Part shown: positions 48,932 through 60,339 of the stretch, piece after piece
Layout: each line of letters begins with the position of its first letter
How positions within the stretch are numbered: the stretch's first letter is position 1
NCBI GenBank assembly: GCA_019096195.1
Contig: JAGTXK010000136.1
Coordinates: 186,001 to 250,000, forward strand
From: Boletus sp. NGJ
Taxonomy: Eukaryota > Basidiomycota > Agaricomycetes > Boletales > Boletaceae
Direction of reading: 5' to 3'
Length of the DNA: 64,000 bases
Notes under the pieces: model-generated
Told to the model about the DNA's origin: nothing
Seen by the model: the letters and a program-made list of their open reading frames with translations, nothing else
The model's database searches: none
Position numbers and translations under genes: made by a program

Positions 48932-49944
48932 TTAAACTAGCTCAACCTCGCCTCTCATGATCAGCTGCTCAACAACCGAGTAGGGGGCCAAAGAGATGTG
49001 TCCTTTATTCATTGTCAGGGTAGAACCACTGACCAAAGTCAACTTCCTGTTTGGCACGACGGAGCAAAGAAATGACTCACTCAGGTAATCTCACCGGCGG
49101 ACATCTCTGACGCGCATGGATAAAGACGGCATGACTTTTATCAGGCTCAGCGACTACAAGTGCTTGTCAGAGGTATTCTGAATCCATCTCGGTACTCACT
49201 CATCGGAGGAAGAAAAGGTGTCTTATCATCCAACGTTTGCTGGCTTTCCGGCAAACCTTGTAGGACTGAGACGTAGAAATGCTGGTCAGTAAACCTCGCA
49301 AACCTGAGCGGAAACGTCAACTGGCTGTCATACGAGCGGTGGGACATTCGTCACCTGCGAGCGTGGTCTACTTCGTTCTCCGAAAGACGTTGTTGGACCT
49401 CAGGGTTGGTCATTATATACCGAGCAAACCTTTCAATCTGTAGCGATAGTTGTTTGCTGGATGGGCGATGTAACATGGCACCGAAACTTTGCTCACCTTG
49501 AACAGCCTCGTGCGAAGGTATGATCTGACGACAAACTTGACTCGCTCGACCTCTGTCTGAGCGAGCATAATCCTAAAGTGTTCCTCCTCAGAGGACGAGG
49601 GATCGGACCGCAACAACTGAACAGTCTCAGACTGCAACACACCACGTCATGAACCCCCCATTCTTTAACGACGGATGGTGTAGCACCTCACCTACCTGAC
49701 GCCGTATATGATCGAGCAGTCCGGCCAGAACGTGTTCTGCAGCTGGGAGAATGTCCGGTGCATGCCGCTCGTTCATCCAATGTCGGATGAGTCGCTGCAG
49801 TGGTGTCTCCTCCTCCTCTTCCTCTAACAACGGTGGTGCAACGGGCATCGGAACGTCGTCATCGCGTGGTGCATTCCGTAGTCGATTCTGGAATGCACTC
49901 TCGTCGCGATCGAGTTTGGTGAAAAAGTTGTCGTCGTCGTTCAT
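48932..49944 (-). CDS. SLD5: GINS complex subunit Sld5
   Basis: GINS is part of the Cdc45-MCM-GINS replicative helicase. Six exons (49696-49944, 49497-49631, 49355-49437, 49200-49303, 49081-49153, 48932-49028) give 246 residues. The helical A-domain reads TPLQRLIRHWMNERHAPDILP, VLAGLLDHIRRQ, ERVKFVVRSYLRTRLFKIERFA and LSENEVDHARR. The C-terminal B-domain, which anchors Sld5 in the complex, ends with GSTLTMNKGHISLAPYSVV, QLIMRGEVELV. Every family block is present and every exon phase agrees. The start ATG opens an acidic leader (MNDDDNFF). Confidence 0.92.
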
Positions 49945-50286
49945 CGTGATGGCTGGTGGTAGAAATTCAGAAACGCGTCAAGGCCTAGGGGCTGTTGATC
50001 TCAATGCAGTGGTACTAGAACTCAAGCACTCACCGACGAAGGAGAAAATATGGGTACAGTGCAAATGACAGTTAATTTATGACAAGTGATAAGTTCATAG
50101 CATTGGAGTCATGTCACTCTGGAGCGCCTTCATGATCGACATGTCCACGGGTAGTCCGTGAACGACACAAGGTCAAGATACACGCCAAAAGTCTAACGAT
50201 AATTGATACGATACATGACACTCCTACCACGAGACGATACAACGCTAAAGCTAACGGCAGTTATCGCGTGTGTGCGCACAAGAATC

Positions 50287-51015
50287 TTACATCGTGTCAT
50301 TCTCCACCAACTTGCCACAAACCACGTACTTGTTCGAAAAATGCTCGATCCAACCTAAAAGACGGTGAACGATGAGTACACTTGATAGTGCAAGATGTGC
50401 GTTCCCTCGACACACCTCTCATGTTTTCGCTGGAAAATATACGTCAGAATGTGTGTACATACATATCGAGTGGATAAACGCACATTTCATCTGGGCGGAG
50501 GTCCTCAAGCTTGTCCAGTGGCTGATCGATCGGGGTCAACATTTCTGAGTGATGGAACCTGTGTTATGCAATGCGCGGAGTAGTACTCATAGGGAAACTT
50601 ACCAATGTCAAACGACTGCTTGGCCATGCCCCGAGAAGCATCCCGACCCGCAAAGTTTCCATACATACCCTCTGAGCAACGTCAACAACTTCAGGCCAAA
50701 AAGAAAATTGGACGAGTGCGTACCAGGCCCATAAAAGTTACGCCCTGCGGTGACATCAAAGACGATGCCATTTATTGCGAGTAGAATCCTTCCGCCATTT
50801 TTGCCGTCAAAGGGTGCGAGGGTCTTCGGAGTGTAGGTCTGAAACAAGACCGTAGGTGCATGATATTTAGGCATCCATGAATAACCCCTCTTGAACTCGT
50901 GTGGGACTTCCTTTGGTGTTGAGATGGGCGGGAAGACAACATTTTGAACTGAATACAGTATGTAAATGAGTAGTGCTGTGTTAACGGGTGTCGCCAAGTC
51001 CAGCGAGAACGCCAT
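50287..51015 (-). CDS. DAP1: Dap1-like haem-binding membrane protein (MAPR family)
   Basis: Dap1 binds haem through a cytochrome b5-like fold and supports the P450 Erg11 in sterol synthesis. Five exons (50724-51015, 50603-50671, 50484-50544, 50416-50429, 50287-50354) give 167 residues. The fourth exon is only 14 bases. An N-terminal membrane span follows the start (TPVNTALLIYILYSVQNVVF). The b5-like core shows LAPFDGKNGGRILLAINGIVFDVTAG, then NFYGPEGMYGNFAGRDASRGMA, including the tyrosine positions that hold haem in this family, and ends with WIEHFSNKYVVCGKLVE. With ERG25 it gives two sterol-pathway genes in the window, but they are not adjacent. Confidence 0.9.
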
Positions 51016-52094
51016 GTCGTTGATGTGGTGGACGTCGAAGTTAGCGGTCAGAGGCTGATACGTGTGAGACCCCGCGACCCGGGCCAACGCGAGTGTCTTC
51101 GTCAGCGCACCGTCTTGTCCCCGCCGCATGCCACCAGTTGCTTGTCCTGGCACAATCACCTTCATCTGCAAGCTACGAGGTTGTTGCATAGCGATTGGTA
51201 GGTGGAAACAATTGATGTATGCAAGACAGGCATATCTGTGCGGGCTCACTTGCATGTAATGACCTTGGCCTTGATTCCACGACCAACTTCCGAATCGTCA
51301 CAAAGTCTCCATGCTTTCTGGTGCGCTGTTCACTGAATCGCATATCCATATCAATAATCAGTCTGACGTTCTCGTGGGGCAAGTTTCTCGTGTCAAGTTG
51401 GAGCTCGGAAGCCTTTACTTTGATTGAACACGACCTGGACCATTAGCTGGATGATGATGATGATCGTAACATGTAGTAAGAGTGAGTCCACAGCTGTCCC
51501 TTCATCAGGATGGCATACTCCACACGGCACTTTGAATTGTCGTTGCGTCGTGCCTGCCAGTGGTCGACAAAGTTGACCCCCAACAAATTAATTACCCAAG
51601 CAAGATGTCTTATCCTCCGCTTCGTATCATCTTATAAGTGCGCATGTAAGTAGTGCTTATCTTCACTCGATATCCATGGTCGCCGCTTTGGCCATCGTGC
51701 ACTGATACATTCCGTCGAAGGCGAGGAGTCGATCGAAGCTGTCTCGAGGTTTTTGAAACATCTTTAATCGATAGATGTAACTGTCTGTTCAGATTGTTCA
51801 CAAGACTATAATTTATTCTTCTCATAATCCAGTGTGGGCCTCTGTGCGTGCGATCTGGATCATCCCTTTTCCACCAGTGCACACTCCCCCGTCACTGACC
51901 TCGGAGCCGAAAGTACAAATCTCCGGAGCTTCGCTAGTGGTGCGGCTTGCATGCAAAACATTCATTTTTGCGAACCTCGTAGCGCACAGTATATCGTTTC
52001 GGGAATACATAGGTCAATTCCACACTAGTGTTACCTCCCGCCGCGAGGCATTCGAGCATCCTGAATCTCGAAGGTGACGCTTGTGCTAGTAACC
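51016..52094. other. Intergenic, no supported gene
   Basis: Upstream flank of DAP1 and 3' flank of the DUF6534 gene. Short frames only; a small GATGAT repeat occurs near 51450. Confidence 0.4.
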
Positions 52095-54009
52095 CTAGAC
52101 TTGCAACACTTCAGTGGACGCCTTGCTCCCTTCCATCGATTCCTTCGCAGGAATTTTCCACTCAATTGCTGTATCGGTTTCGATGGGGAGCTTACATCTC
52201 CGGGAATTGAGCCTGTCATGTAGTGTCAGGCGAATGTTCAATAACTCGGGGTTCAGTTGCTCACGTGGCGAGGATGGTGTTGGTATATGCTATGGCGTTC
52301 AAAATTCGAGGGAAAATTCGATCCTGGTCGGAGATCAAGCACCTGCGTGCAAAGCGGTACACGCACCTTTGGAAGTGAGGATGTAGGGAATAAGCATGTA
52401 CAGGGAATTTGGGTATGCTATGGTCTAACGGAGGTAGCACCATCAGACACCCGCTGTTTCCTTGAGACAAAAAACGCACAAGGACAATTCGTAACAGTCT
52501 GAGGGTACTAGGAATACAGCATGTCAACGTGCGCTGGTTTCGTCGGTCGGTGAGCTTACCTGTCAATCAGGCCGGTTGTTACAATATACAAAGTGAGCGT
52601 ATTCAGGATGCGTTCGGTTCTTCTATCAGTGAGCAGGGTAAATTATTGAATGCAGAGTAGTGTACCATACTTTGCAAAACCGGATCTGTTGCGATAGAGC
52701 AGGTACGATATAGAAGCAGCTATAATCAGGTCAACTATACAGAAGCAGATGTCGCCTGCAATAGTGCACCACTGTGCGTCCAGGTATCCCGCATAGAGGC
52801 AGTAGTTTAGTTGTTTGTTCTTTGCTTAGATGGATGGAAAAGACCACGTACCTGAACCTCGTGGTTTACTGAAGCGATGGACAATGCTTTCTTTACAGCA
52901 GTGAGTCTGCCGAGTCATTATCCGTGAGTAACACAGATACTCGGACAATGACTGGGCGACGTACCCATAGAGGGTTGTGACTGGAGGTGCACCAATCGTT
53001 AGGTGTGTCAAATGCACAGCACACTTATGCACTCGCCTATTGTAATTACTAAGAAGCGGATATGCATTGGATCAGATATAGGGACTGCAATGCACATATC
53101 ACTTACTGTATGCTGCAAAGGACACCAGTGCCTGAAGAATATCAGTCAGAGTTATTTCCATACTCCGCCACGGTGGCTTACAATCAAAATGGAGAAAATC
53201 CTCCACCTAGGGTCCACTGAGCCCATCAGCATACTCAATGGACACATGAAAACCAGACATACATATCTGAATACGCCACACCAGAAACCTTGAACTGTGT
53301 TAACAGAGTCGAGAAAATGTTTAGTATTGTTTGATAGCTTACAAGTGTACGGTTAAGCAGGTCGAAGCAGTGATTACAGGCTCTCCCTTGGGATGCATGG
53401 ACGTCGGACAAACACGTGTCGACAAGGAACGAAGCTATCTTACCGCGAGACTCCTACGTTCCGCAGCTTGTCATTATGAGCAGCTTAAGTACGAACCCTC
53501 CGAAAAACTTACCATACTATAGTGCAGGCAGACTTAAGATTGCCAAAGTTAGTAACGGTATGTGTGTAGGCGGCATGAGCCAAGAATATGAGCGAAAGCG
53601 TATCAAGCACCCTGCAGTGTAAGTACATATTCAGTGCACACTCCCGTAACCAAGGGATAGTGACATGCCATAGTGCACCAACCTGATTACACAAAAGAAA
53701 GGTATCGTTACAGCGCGCATACACAACCAAAGAGACTCACCAACAATTTAAGAAAAATTCTGTCTTCGGGATATGTGGAAGACTGTACCAAGATCGTCGG
53801 TTTAAAAAAAATCACGAAGGGGCCTGTCGGTACTTGCATAAAAGAAAGTCTGGGACCAGTTGATTCCAAGGAAACTGACCAACTCAAATCAACACAGTTC
53901 GCAATCGCTTATCGAAAATCACTTACGTAGCCCCCAGTACCAATCCAATGAACAACGCGCCAAGCGTGGGCTCAATGTCTTGAATGTTGAGACTTGTAGT
54001 AGAGGACAT
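52095..54009 (-). CDS. DUF6534-type multi-pass membrane protein
   Basis: A basidiomycete family of seven-span-like membrane proteins of unknown function, split into many small exons. The start at 54009 gives MSSTTSLNIQDIEPTLGALF, then IGLVLGATFLGINWSQTFFY, YPEDRIFLKLL, VGALWVLDTLSLIFLAHAAY, TVTNFGNLKSACTIVWSL, TVHFSRFLVWRIQI, WRIFSILIALVSFAAY, TERILNTLTLYIVTTGLID and the family ending AYTNTILATLNSRR. The stop is at 52095-52097. At least two introns have GC donors (53783-53837, GCAAGT; 53612-53668, GCATGT), required to keep the family sequence. Exons between about 52.6 and 53.1 kb were not fully resolved. Confidence 0.65.
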
Positions 54010-54989
54010 CCCAAAAGATTGTGCAGGCGGGATGACCCGTACTCGAGACCTGTGGTCACATTTTATCGGATCCGGATAAGGTCTCTGTTGCTAGAATCGA
54101 TCATTAGGACAACCTTGTTTGGAGTAAAGATAGCTGACTGAGCGTTTCAGTCACACCTCCCTGGGAACCGTCGGAACAAAGGATGAATTACTGCGGGTGC
54201 GACAGGACGATGAAACGAGTGTGGGAGGGGCTCCTGTCGTTCTCCCCCCTGACATCCACGCGACACGCGACTCTAAATCTTGTGTTTCTAAGGTCGGTTC
54301 TTGGCTCACGTCGCATGAAAGCCACTACGGGCCAACTCCACCCGGGTGAGGAAACATCACTCCAAGCGAACGGCGGCCGTATCTGCGAGGATGAGAAAGC
54401 TGAAATCAAAGTGGAACGAAGGACTTGCCTGGCACCGAGCGAAGCACCCCAACGTATGAGCTGAGACTTGTAGAGCAAGAGACTGGAATCGTAGTTAGTG
54501 TGATTTACAGACACCAACAAGTCTGCTAGCCCCTTGCCAGTGTTCCTGAGTCGTCAGCATCTCGGTATATCAAAATTTCGCGGACGAGCGGCTCTAAAAT
54601 GCATAGTGGAAAATCAGCATCCTTGCAGACGTTCAAGGTTTGAATCTGGGTAGCATTCGTCACGGCCTGTTTCGTGACACAAGTGCAGCCGTCTGCTAAA
54701 GCCTCAGAGTTCGTCATTACCATTTGTTCGCTGATTGATCAACTTTTTTAAAAACCTTTACTGACGAGGTCAAGGAGTATTGCAATGAACCACACCAGTT
54801 AGTTTCAGTCGGAGATGCATATTCAAAGTCCACTTGCATGTCGAAAAATTCCGGACTGCTACAACGTTCCGATTCGAAGGCCTTGGGCTATTTTGCCAAC
54901 AGATTCTCCTCTGGAAGTCCTTCCAATTAGCGTGTATTGTGTGGCTCTAATCAACTCTGGGCACCACAGCACTCGACATAAGCATCGTA
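54010..54989. other. Intergenic, no supported gene
   Basis: Upstream region of the DUF6534 gene and unassigned sequence up to the SINE-like element. Short frames only. Confidence 0.35.
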
Positions 54990-55175
54990 GTGCAACCCTT
55001 CCGTGATGCCGATGCACGGTGGCCTGCTCCATCTTGTAACCACTCTGCGGTGGGGAGAAACTAGTTGCAACACTCTCCCTCGATTTTCCATCCCATCAAT
55101 CATTGCAACCGGCAGATCATGATTGCCGGCGGAGGGGATTAGACTGTCAAATACCCCACTGAGCTACATGTACGG
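54990..55175 (-). mobile_element. Possible tRNA-derived SINE
   Basis: On the minus strand TAGCTCAGTGG (55156-55166) is a perfect box A of a tRNA-type Pol III promoter, followed by TATTTGACAG, which recalls tRNA-Cys. A degenerate box B (GGTTGCAATGATT, about 55098-55110) sits 45 bases on, slightly too far for a tRNA. A hairpin CCGGCA...TGCCGG lies between. No acceptor stem forms, so it is not a working tRNA. The 3' limit is a guess. Confidence 0.3.
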
Positions 55176-55189
55176 AAAAGCGAAAAAAT

Positions 55190-56040
55190 ATTCTAAGTGC
55201 CGTTGTTCAAAATTACTGTGAATGGGCGAATATATTACTTGCCAGACTTCTATCAGATAGTGAAATCTTTTTTCACACCTCAGAAACGGGGCGATAGAGC
55301 ATCGATATTCGGTCGCAAAACAACCTCGCATGCGTGTGCCCTGTTGATGTCAGTCTCGAACGGCGTCGCTGTCGGAGTCGCGCTTCTATCGGACAAGAAC
55401 GGGTACGCAGTTTCAGCCACGGGACTTGCCACTCATGTGAAACCACAGACGCAGCCCACTAACCTAGATAATTCCCAAGTTGGTGGAGGATTAGAGATTC
55501 ATACCCACGCAACGCAAACCCGGAGAAGTCTGCGATACTTATACACATGTGACCGGCCAGACGATTGCATGACTTTGCCCGCGATGACTTTGGCATGCTG
55601 CGGCCTCGAGCCTCGAGCCTACAGTGAATACTACCTTCATACATGCTCAAACACCCTTGCCTTTATCTCGCCAGACCTTGCACAGATGGCATGTCGATGC
55701 GAATAAAGCGACCGAATGATGGCAACTGCGGTAGCATGTCGTCCATCACGATAGCGCATTTTTTACAGACTGAAGACGGGAGCTGCCTACTGTGTTTCAT
55801 GGCTTCGGGACACTACATAGACGTGTTTGAAGCCCCCTCTGAGCTGAAGCCGAAACCTGACCCTAAAGCTGCTGGCCGGGACGAGTTGTTCTTTCCCACA
55901 TATATAGAAATCCCAGCTGCTAGACGCGAAGAGAATCATGTTGATACGCACCCGTGCTCTACAAGTTTGAGGTGTGAAACAAATGCAATCATCAAACATC
56001 CGAGGATGTCCGTACATCGTACTTCGCCCTGACGACAATA
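55190..56040 (+). other. Unassigned open frames
   Basis: Two plus-strand frames, 55197-55706 (169 codons, first codon not ATG) and about 55643-56032, show no domain I know. Codon use does not clearly mark either as coding. They are recorded because they are long for this region. Confidence 0.2.
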
Positions 56041-56255
56041 TTATCGGTGTTATCTGCTTTTCCCTGGATGTTTCTTGAATAGCTAGGGCAAACCACGACG
56101 CAAGTGCGAATGTACGTTAGCCTGACAACTTTGTTCTCGATACCCATTTCGTCGTAAGCGGGGTATTATGCAGCTTGATTGGAAGAAGGGACTTTGATTA
56201 TCTCGCCCCGAGTCTTTGGGTCTATCTACGAAAGGCCAGATCTCGTTAGGCATAC

Positions 56256-56345
56256 TTACTGAATGGTTATAAACACCGTTGCGATAAGGAGCGCAACTGT
56301 AGACCCGACTTGTAGGATGATACGCTGTACCGAGTTGTTATTCAT
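56256..56345 (-). CDS. Possible 29-residue single-span membrane peptide
   Basis: ATG at 56345 opens MNNNSVQRIIL, a hydrophobic run (VGSTVALLIATVFITI) and a stop. A GTAAGT donor overlaps the stop; if it is spliced to the AG near 56227 the next exon also gives a stop straight after the same Gln, so the peptide is the same either way. It is divergent from the DnaJ gene. No family match is claimed; it could be chance. Confidence 0.25.
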   Translation of the reverse strand: MNNNSVQRIILQVGSTVALLIATVFITIQ

Positions 56346-56564
56346 CTCGGACGTCTTGGTAATTTTTTTCGCAGGTTATGATTGAAGCTGAAGTCCCGTG
56401 CAGGTGTGCCTGAGGCGGTTCCGCAGGCAGATCAAAGAGTCGCAGGAAGATTTCCGTCCCTTCTTCCACTAGCACCGTCTTCTAACTCTTCGCGATCGCA
56501 AGCGCTCTGAATCCTACCGCAGGGTCTGCGGGTGTGATGGACCATGGTAGAAAGTAGACTAGGC

Positions 56565-56572
56565 TCACGTGA
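56565..56572. promoter_or_regulatory. TCACGTGA E-box upstream of the DnaJ gene
   Basis: Perfect palindrome 63 bases before the ATG at 56635. Confidence 0.4.
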
Positions 56573-56634
56573 CCTGTTATAACCCTCGCTCTGCCGAGGT
56601 GTAGCACTGCGCAAGTGCTTGTCTGTGAACGACT

Positions 56635-58381
56635 ATGAACACAACGTATCCCGTGTTTTCTTCACGGCTATACAGCCCACATGTGCGCTCGCAGTGTGGC
56701 ACGTGCAGTGCCTCGTTGGAGTTCCCCGTACCCTCGTCGACCCCTCCTCCAGGAACCTTACTCCGCGTTCGGTGCGTACAATGTCAAGCTGTATACCAAC
56801 ATGTGTTCTATTCGGTGCAACTGCCACCTGGTGTATCCGTTTCCTCCACGCCACAGACGTATAATGGTTCAAGTTCCACCCCTGCCGCCGCACGAAAAGG
56901 CCGGAAGATTGGCACACAAGAGAAACCCTTGGAGACTGGGTACTATGATCTCCTCGGTGTCCCAATAGACGCGACCACAGAGGACGTCAAGAAAGCGTAT
57001 CGTAAGTATTCTTTTGCTGATTCCTCGTGCCACCTTAGCGCGATTCTCATCCCACGTTGGTGCTCAGGACGGTTGGCTATTAAACATCACCCTGATAAGA
57101 ATCCGGACGATCCGCACGCCGAGGAGCGTTTCAAGGAGATTGCGATTGCTTACCAGACGCTCTCAGATCCGGCACTCCGCAAGAAGTACAATGAGTTCGG
57201 TCCAAAGGAGAGCGCGCCAGAAGGAGGTTTCGTTGACCCTGAGGAGGTTTTCGGCGCAATATTTGGTGGAGACCGCTTCTTGCCGATCATTGGTCAGATT
57301 AGCTTGGCCAGAGATATGAAGACGGCTCTACAAGAAGCCGACGAAGCGGAAGGGGAAGATGGTAAAGAAGTGAAACGTGATGCCAAAGGCAAGGAAATCC
57401 TGACAGAAGAGGAGAGGGCACGGAAAGAAGAGAAAGAGAGGAAATCTGCCGCTGAGGTAAATTGAGGCCTCTCGATCCTTGCTGCAACTTCCAATAACTT
57501 TGTCAGAAAGCCGAAGCTCGTGCCGAGCGGATACGAAAGCTGTCAGTGCATGTCTTAACCAGCTATCTTATCTTGTTCTCACATTCGACAGCGTCGAGAA
57601 CTTGGAGCGCAAACTGAGCATCTTTACAGAGTCAGCAACCGGCCCCGATGATGCAGATGTATCCAGAAGTTGGCGCACAATCTGTCAGCTCGAAGCAGAG
57701 TAAGACTTTTAATTTTTGGATCTATCCAATGCGACGAACCTTCCATCAGGGAGCTCAGGAAGGAGTCGTATGGCGTTGAACTATTGCATGCGATCGGCTT
57801 TGTCTACTTATCTAAGGCGAAGCAATTCCTAGCCACCAGTCAGACGTTGTTCGGTGTCGGTGGTTGGTTGCACAATGTACAAGGAAAGTACCACGTGTTC
57901 AGCGAGACGTAAGTGTCCTGGTACTGTCTTATACAAAGATTCTTATCTTCGACAGGGTGTCGACACTTCGTTCCGCTATTGAACTGAAGAGTGTTTTCGA
58001 TCAAATCCAAGCCGCCGAGAAGGCGGGAAACTTGTCAGCTGAAGAGAAAAAGCGTTTGGAGGAACAAGCCGCGGAGAAGGGTCTACAAGCCCTTTTTAAG
58101 GTTTGTCAATCCTTCCGATCTCGTAGCTCATCGTTCAACGGCTTTTGCAGGGAACGAAACTCGAAATAGAGTCCGTCCTGCGTGAGACTTGTGATCACGT
58201 ACTAGAAGATACGACCGTCCCTCGCAGCAAAGCCAACCTCCGTGCCGTTGCGCTGCAGATTCTTGGCGATGCGTATATGACTGTGAAGAAAGAACCGGAC
58301 ACCCACGCGCCGGACGAGAGCGAATACGTGAGAGTGGACACGAGGACGAGTCGCGAGAGAGATCGCCAGCGAGCGCCCTAG
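56635..58381 (+). CDS. DnaJ co-chaperone, Caj1/Djp1-like, with N-terminal zinc ribbon
   Basis: Hsp40 partner that stimulates Hsp70 ATPase. Seven exons (56635-57001, 57068-57456, 57507-57541, 57592-57699, 57750-57908, 57956-58100, 58151-58381) give 477 residues. Two CxxC pairs (C21/C24, C47/C50) form a likely zinc ribbon before the J domain. The J domain starts near residue 103 ([21 protein letters not shown]) and keeps the HPD motif in KHHPDKN. The DnaJ-X region follows: [19 protein letters not shown], a charged coiled part, then [18 protein letters not shown] and [12 protein letters not shown]. This order matches yeast Caj1 and Djp1, which act in membrane and peroxisomal protein handling. 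The zinc ribbon is an addition relative to those yeast proteins. Confidence 0.88.
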
Positions 58382-60339
58382 TCATATCTCGCGATACCTC
58401 TGTATGCTATACCGCGTTCTTGCTCTTGGAGCAAATCAGACATTAATACGTATACTTGCTAGCAAACTTTCACTCCGGTTTCTTGAAGCCAGCCCCCTCG
58501 CCAAAGGGATAGAAGAGCAAGAAGTGGAGGTTAAGCCCGCTCGGAAAAACTCTTGTCGATTCTGGCGTACGGGTGACTGACGAATGAAATGATGGATCGA
58601 TTTGCACATCGTACGTTGAGGGGACAGTGCAACAAATGGAGATAGTCTCTGTCACCTGCCACCCCTTTGGCATCCAATTCATATGACTCTTGACCCCTGA
58701 TCCAGAGATGTCTTCGTTGTCCTCCACTCCATATCCGACAAGTCAAACAAGTCGCAACTTAAGCTTTACTGTCGCTATGGGTATGTATTGAGAATCAGAA
58801 AGCATGGTTTCCGCCTATGTCATCAAGTCGCGACCACCTGTTGCGGTGATCGCGTCAAGCGATGCGTCGTCATATGTCGTGCCATGGGGCAAGTAAGTTC
58901 GATGTTGAAGCGGGGATTGATCAAATGGGACGGAAGAACTCGGGAGTCATGAAGTTATCGTAGTTGCAGAAGCGGTCAGGGAGGGTTGGCAGAGATGGAC
59001 GATTGTTTTCTTCAATCCGTTCTTGTTCAGCCATTAATCCTTGCATCAAAACATGACATTTTGAGCAATTTTCATTGGCCATATTACCCCGAGCTGGAGG
59101 TATCGACATTACCTTTGATTGATCATGACACACGAAACACGCGAGGTCGAAATCAATTGTTTCCTCTGGGGATAATAAATTTTGGGTACTGTACTTACGA
59201 TCAGCGTTTAGACAGAGATATCCGATAGAATTATTGACAGAAAAATCGATGTGGCATATGTGCGACGGTGCCGGGTTGTCCCATTTTTCGTTCGCCACGC
59301 GAGGGGTAACCAAGCCTTCAGATATTGATATTTGAGCAAAGGCTAGCGTCGATTATCTGTGGCTCCGAGGTTTGGATTGACGTGTAGGGCGAGCCGACGC
59401 TGTGTGCGACCCGTAGTACTACGGTCCCGCTGAGCCGGCACGTTATCTAGAGAGAACACGCATTCGAAGCCCCTGTGCTAGGATGTGCACTCACTTCAAT
59501 GACTTCACCCTCCCCCTCGCCCCCTGCAAACCAGATCCCATTGCTATTTCATCGAGGCCGAACGAGCAGGGAAGTGAACGGGTTGGTTCTTCCCTTCTCC
59601 TTGAGCGCTTGCCACTATCAAAAGGTATCATCGCTTATGAGAATATGAATATGATCGCTTCACTGATTTGGTCGTACATCGTATGCGGCATCTTGCTAAC
59701 TGTGCTCGTCTAGACCGATCGGTCGTGTTTTTTTGCCGACGCTCGAAGCGAGGTGAGGGACTTGGTAACAGAGTGGTTGTCATGGCGCGCCTCCACTTAG
59801 CTACGATAAAATCATCTAGTCTACTGCCACTGGTACCGTCATGACAACTTTGACAGACCACGAACTCTAAGTACGTGGCAGTCTGCTAAGCCATCGTTGG
59901 AAAGCCTGCGCCCCCGGTAAACTCAAGTAGTATGGAAGCTTTTACCAATAAGCACGTCAGCTCCCGGAGAAATACCACTGGTATCTGCTTATGACAACCC
60001 AGACTGAGCGAGAAGTTTTTTTTTCTTTTCTTTTACAGTAAATTATGTACTGTCCACAAAATTCCTATCTAAAGAGCACCAAAGGGAGAGAAATTGTTTT
60101 GAAGAGTCACAGGTCCTCTTAGCCAGTAATTGGAACGATCCGCTCTGTGGCGGCTCGCCATACATCTAGATACGGAAGAGGTCTAGGAACCGTTCCGCAA
60201 AAAAACAAAAAGGGGGGATGGAACAACAGCAGCAGCAGTGCAACAAATACACAATAAAGAGAGCAAACAGAAATGACAGTCCCCGCATTCGTGGTCGCGA
60301 GTGAACACCACAACAATAGTTATACACGCCAGCGAGCGT
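58382..60339. other. Long gap with one unassigned minus-strand frame
   Basis: A 130-codon minus-strand frame at 58921-59313 has two CxxC pairs (CFVCHD, CSKCHV) and a plausible ATG, but no family match. A minus frame at 58470-58727 ends FLLFYPFGEGAGF, faintly like Helitron replicase text. Neither is supported as a gene. The rest shows nothing. Confidence 0.3.

Noticed and set aside
58470-58727. FLLFYPFGEGAGF as a Helitron replicase remnant
   Set aside because: Only one short motif matches; no other Helitron motif or terminal signature is visible.
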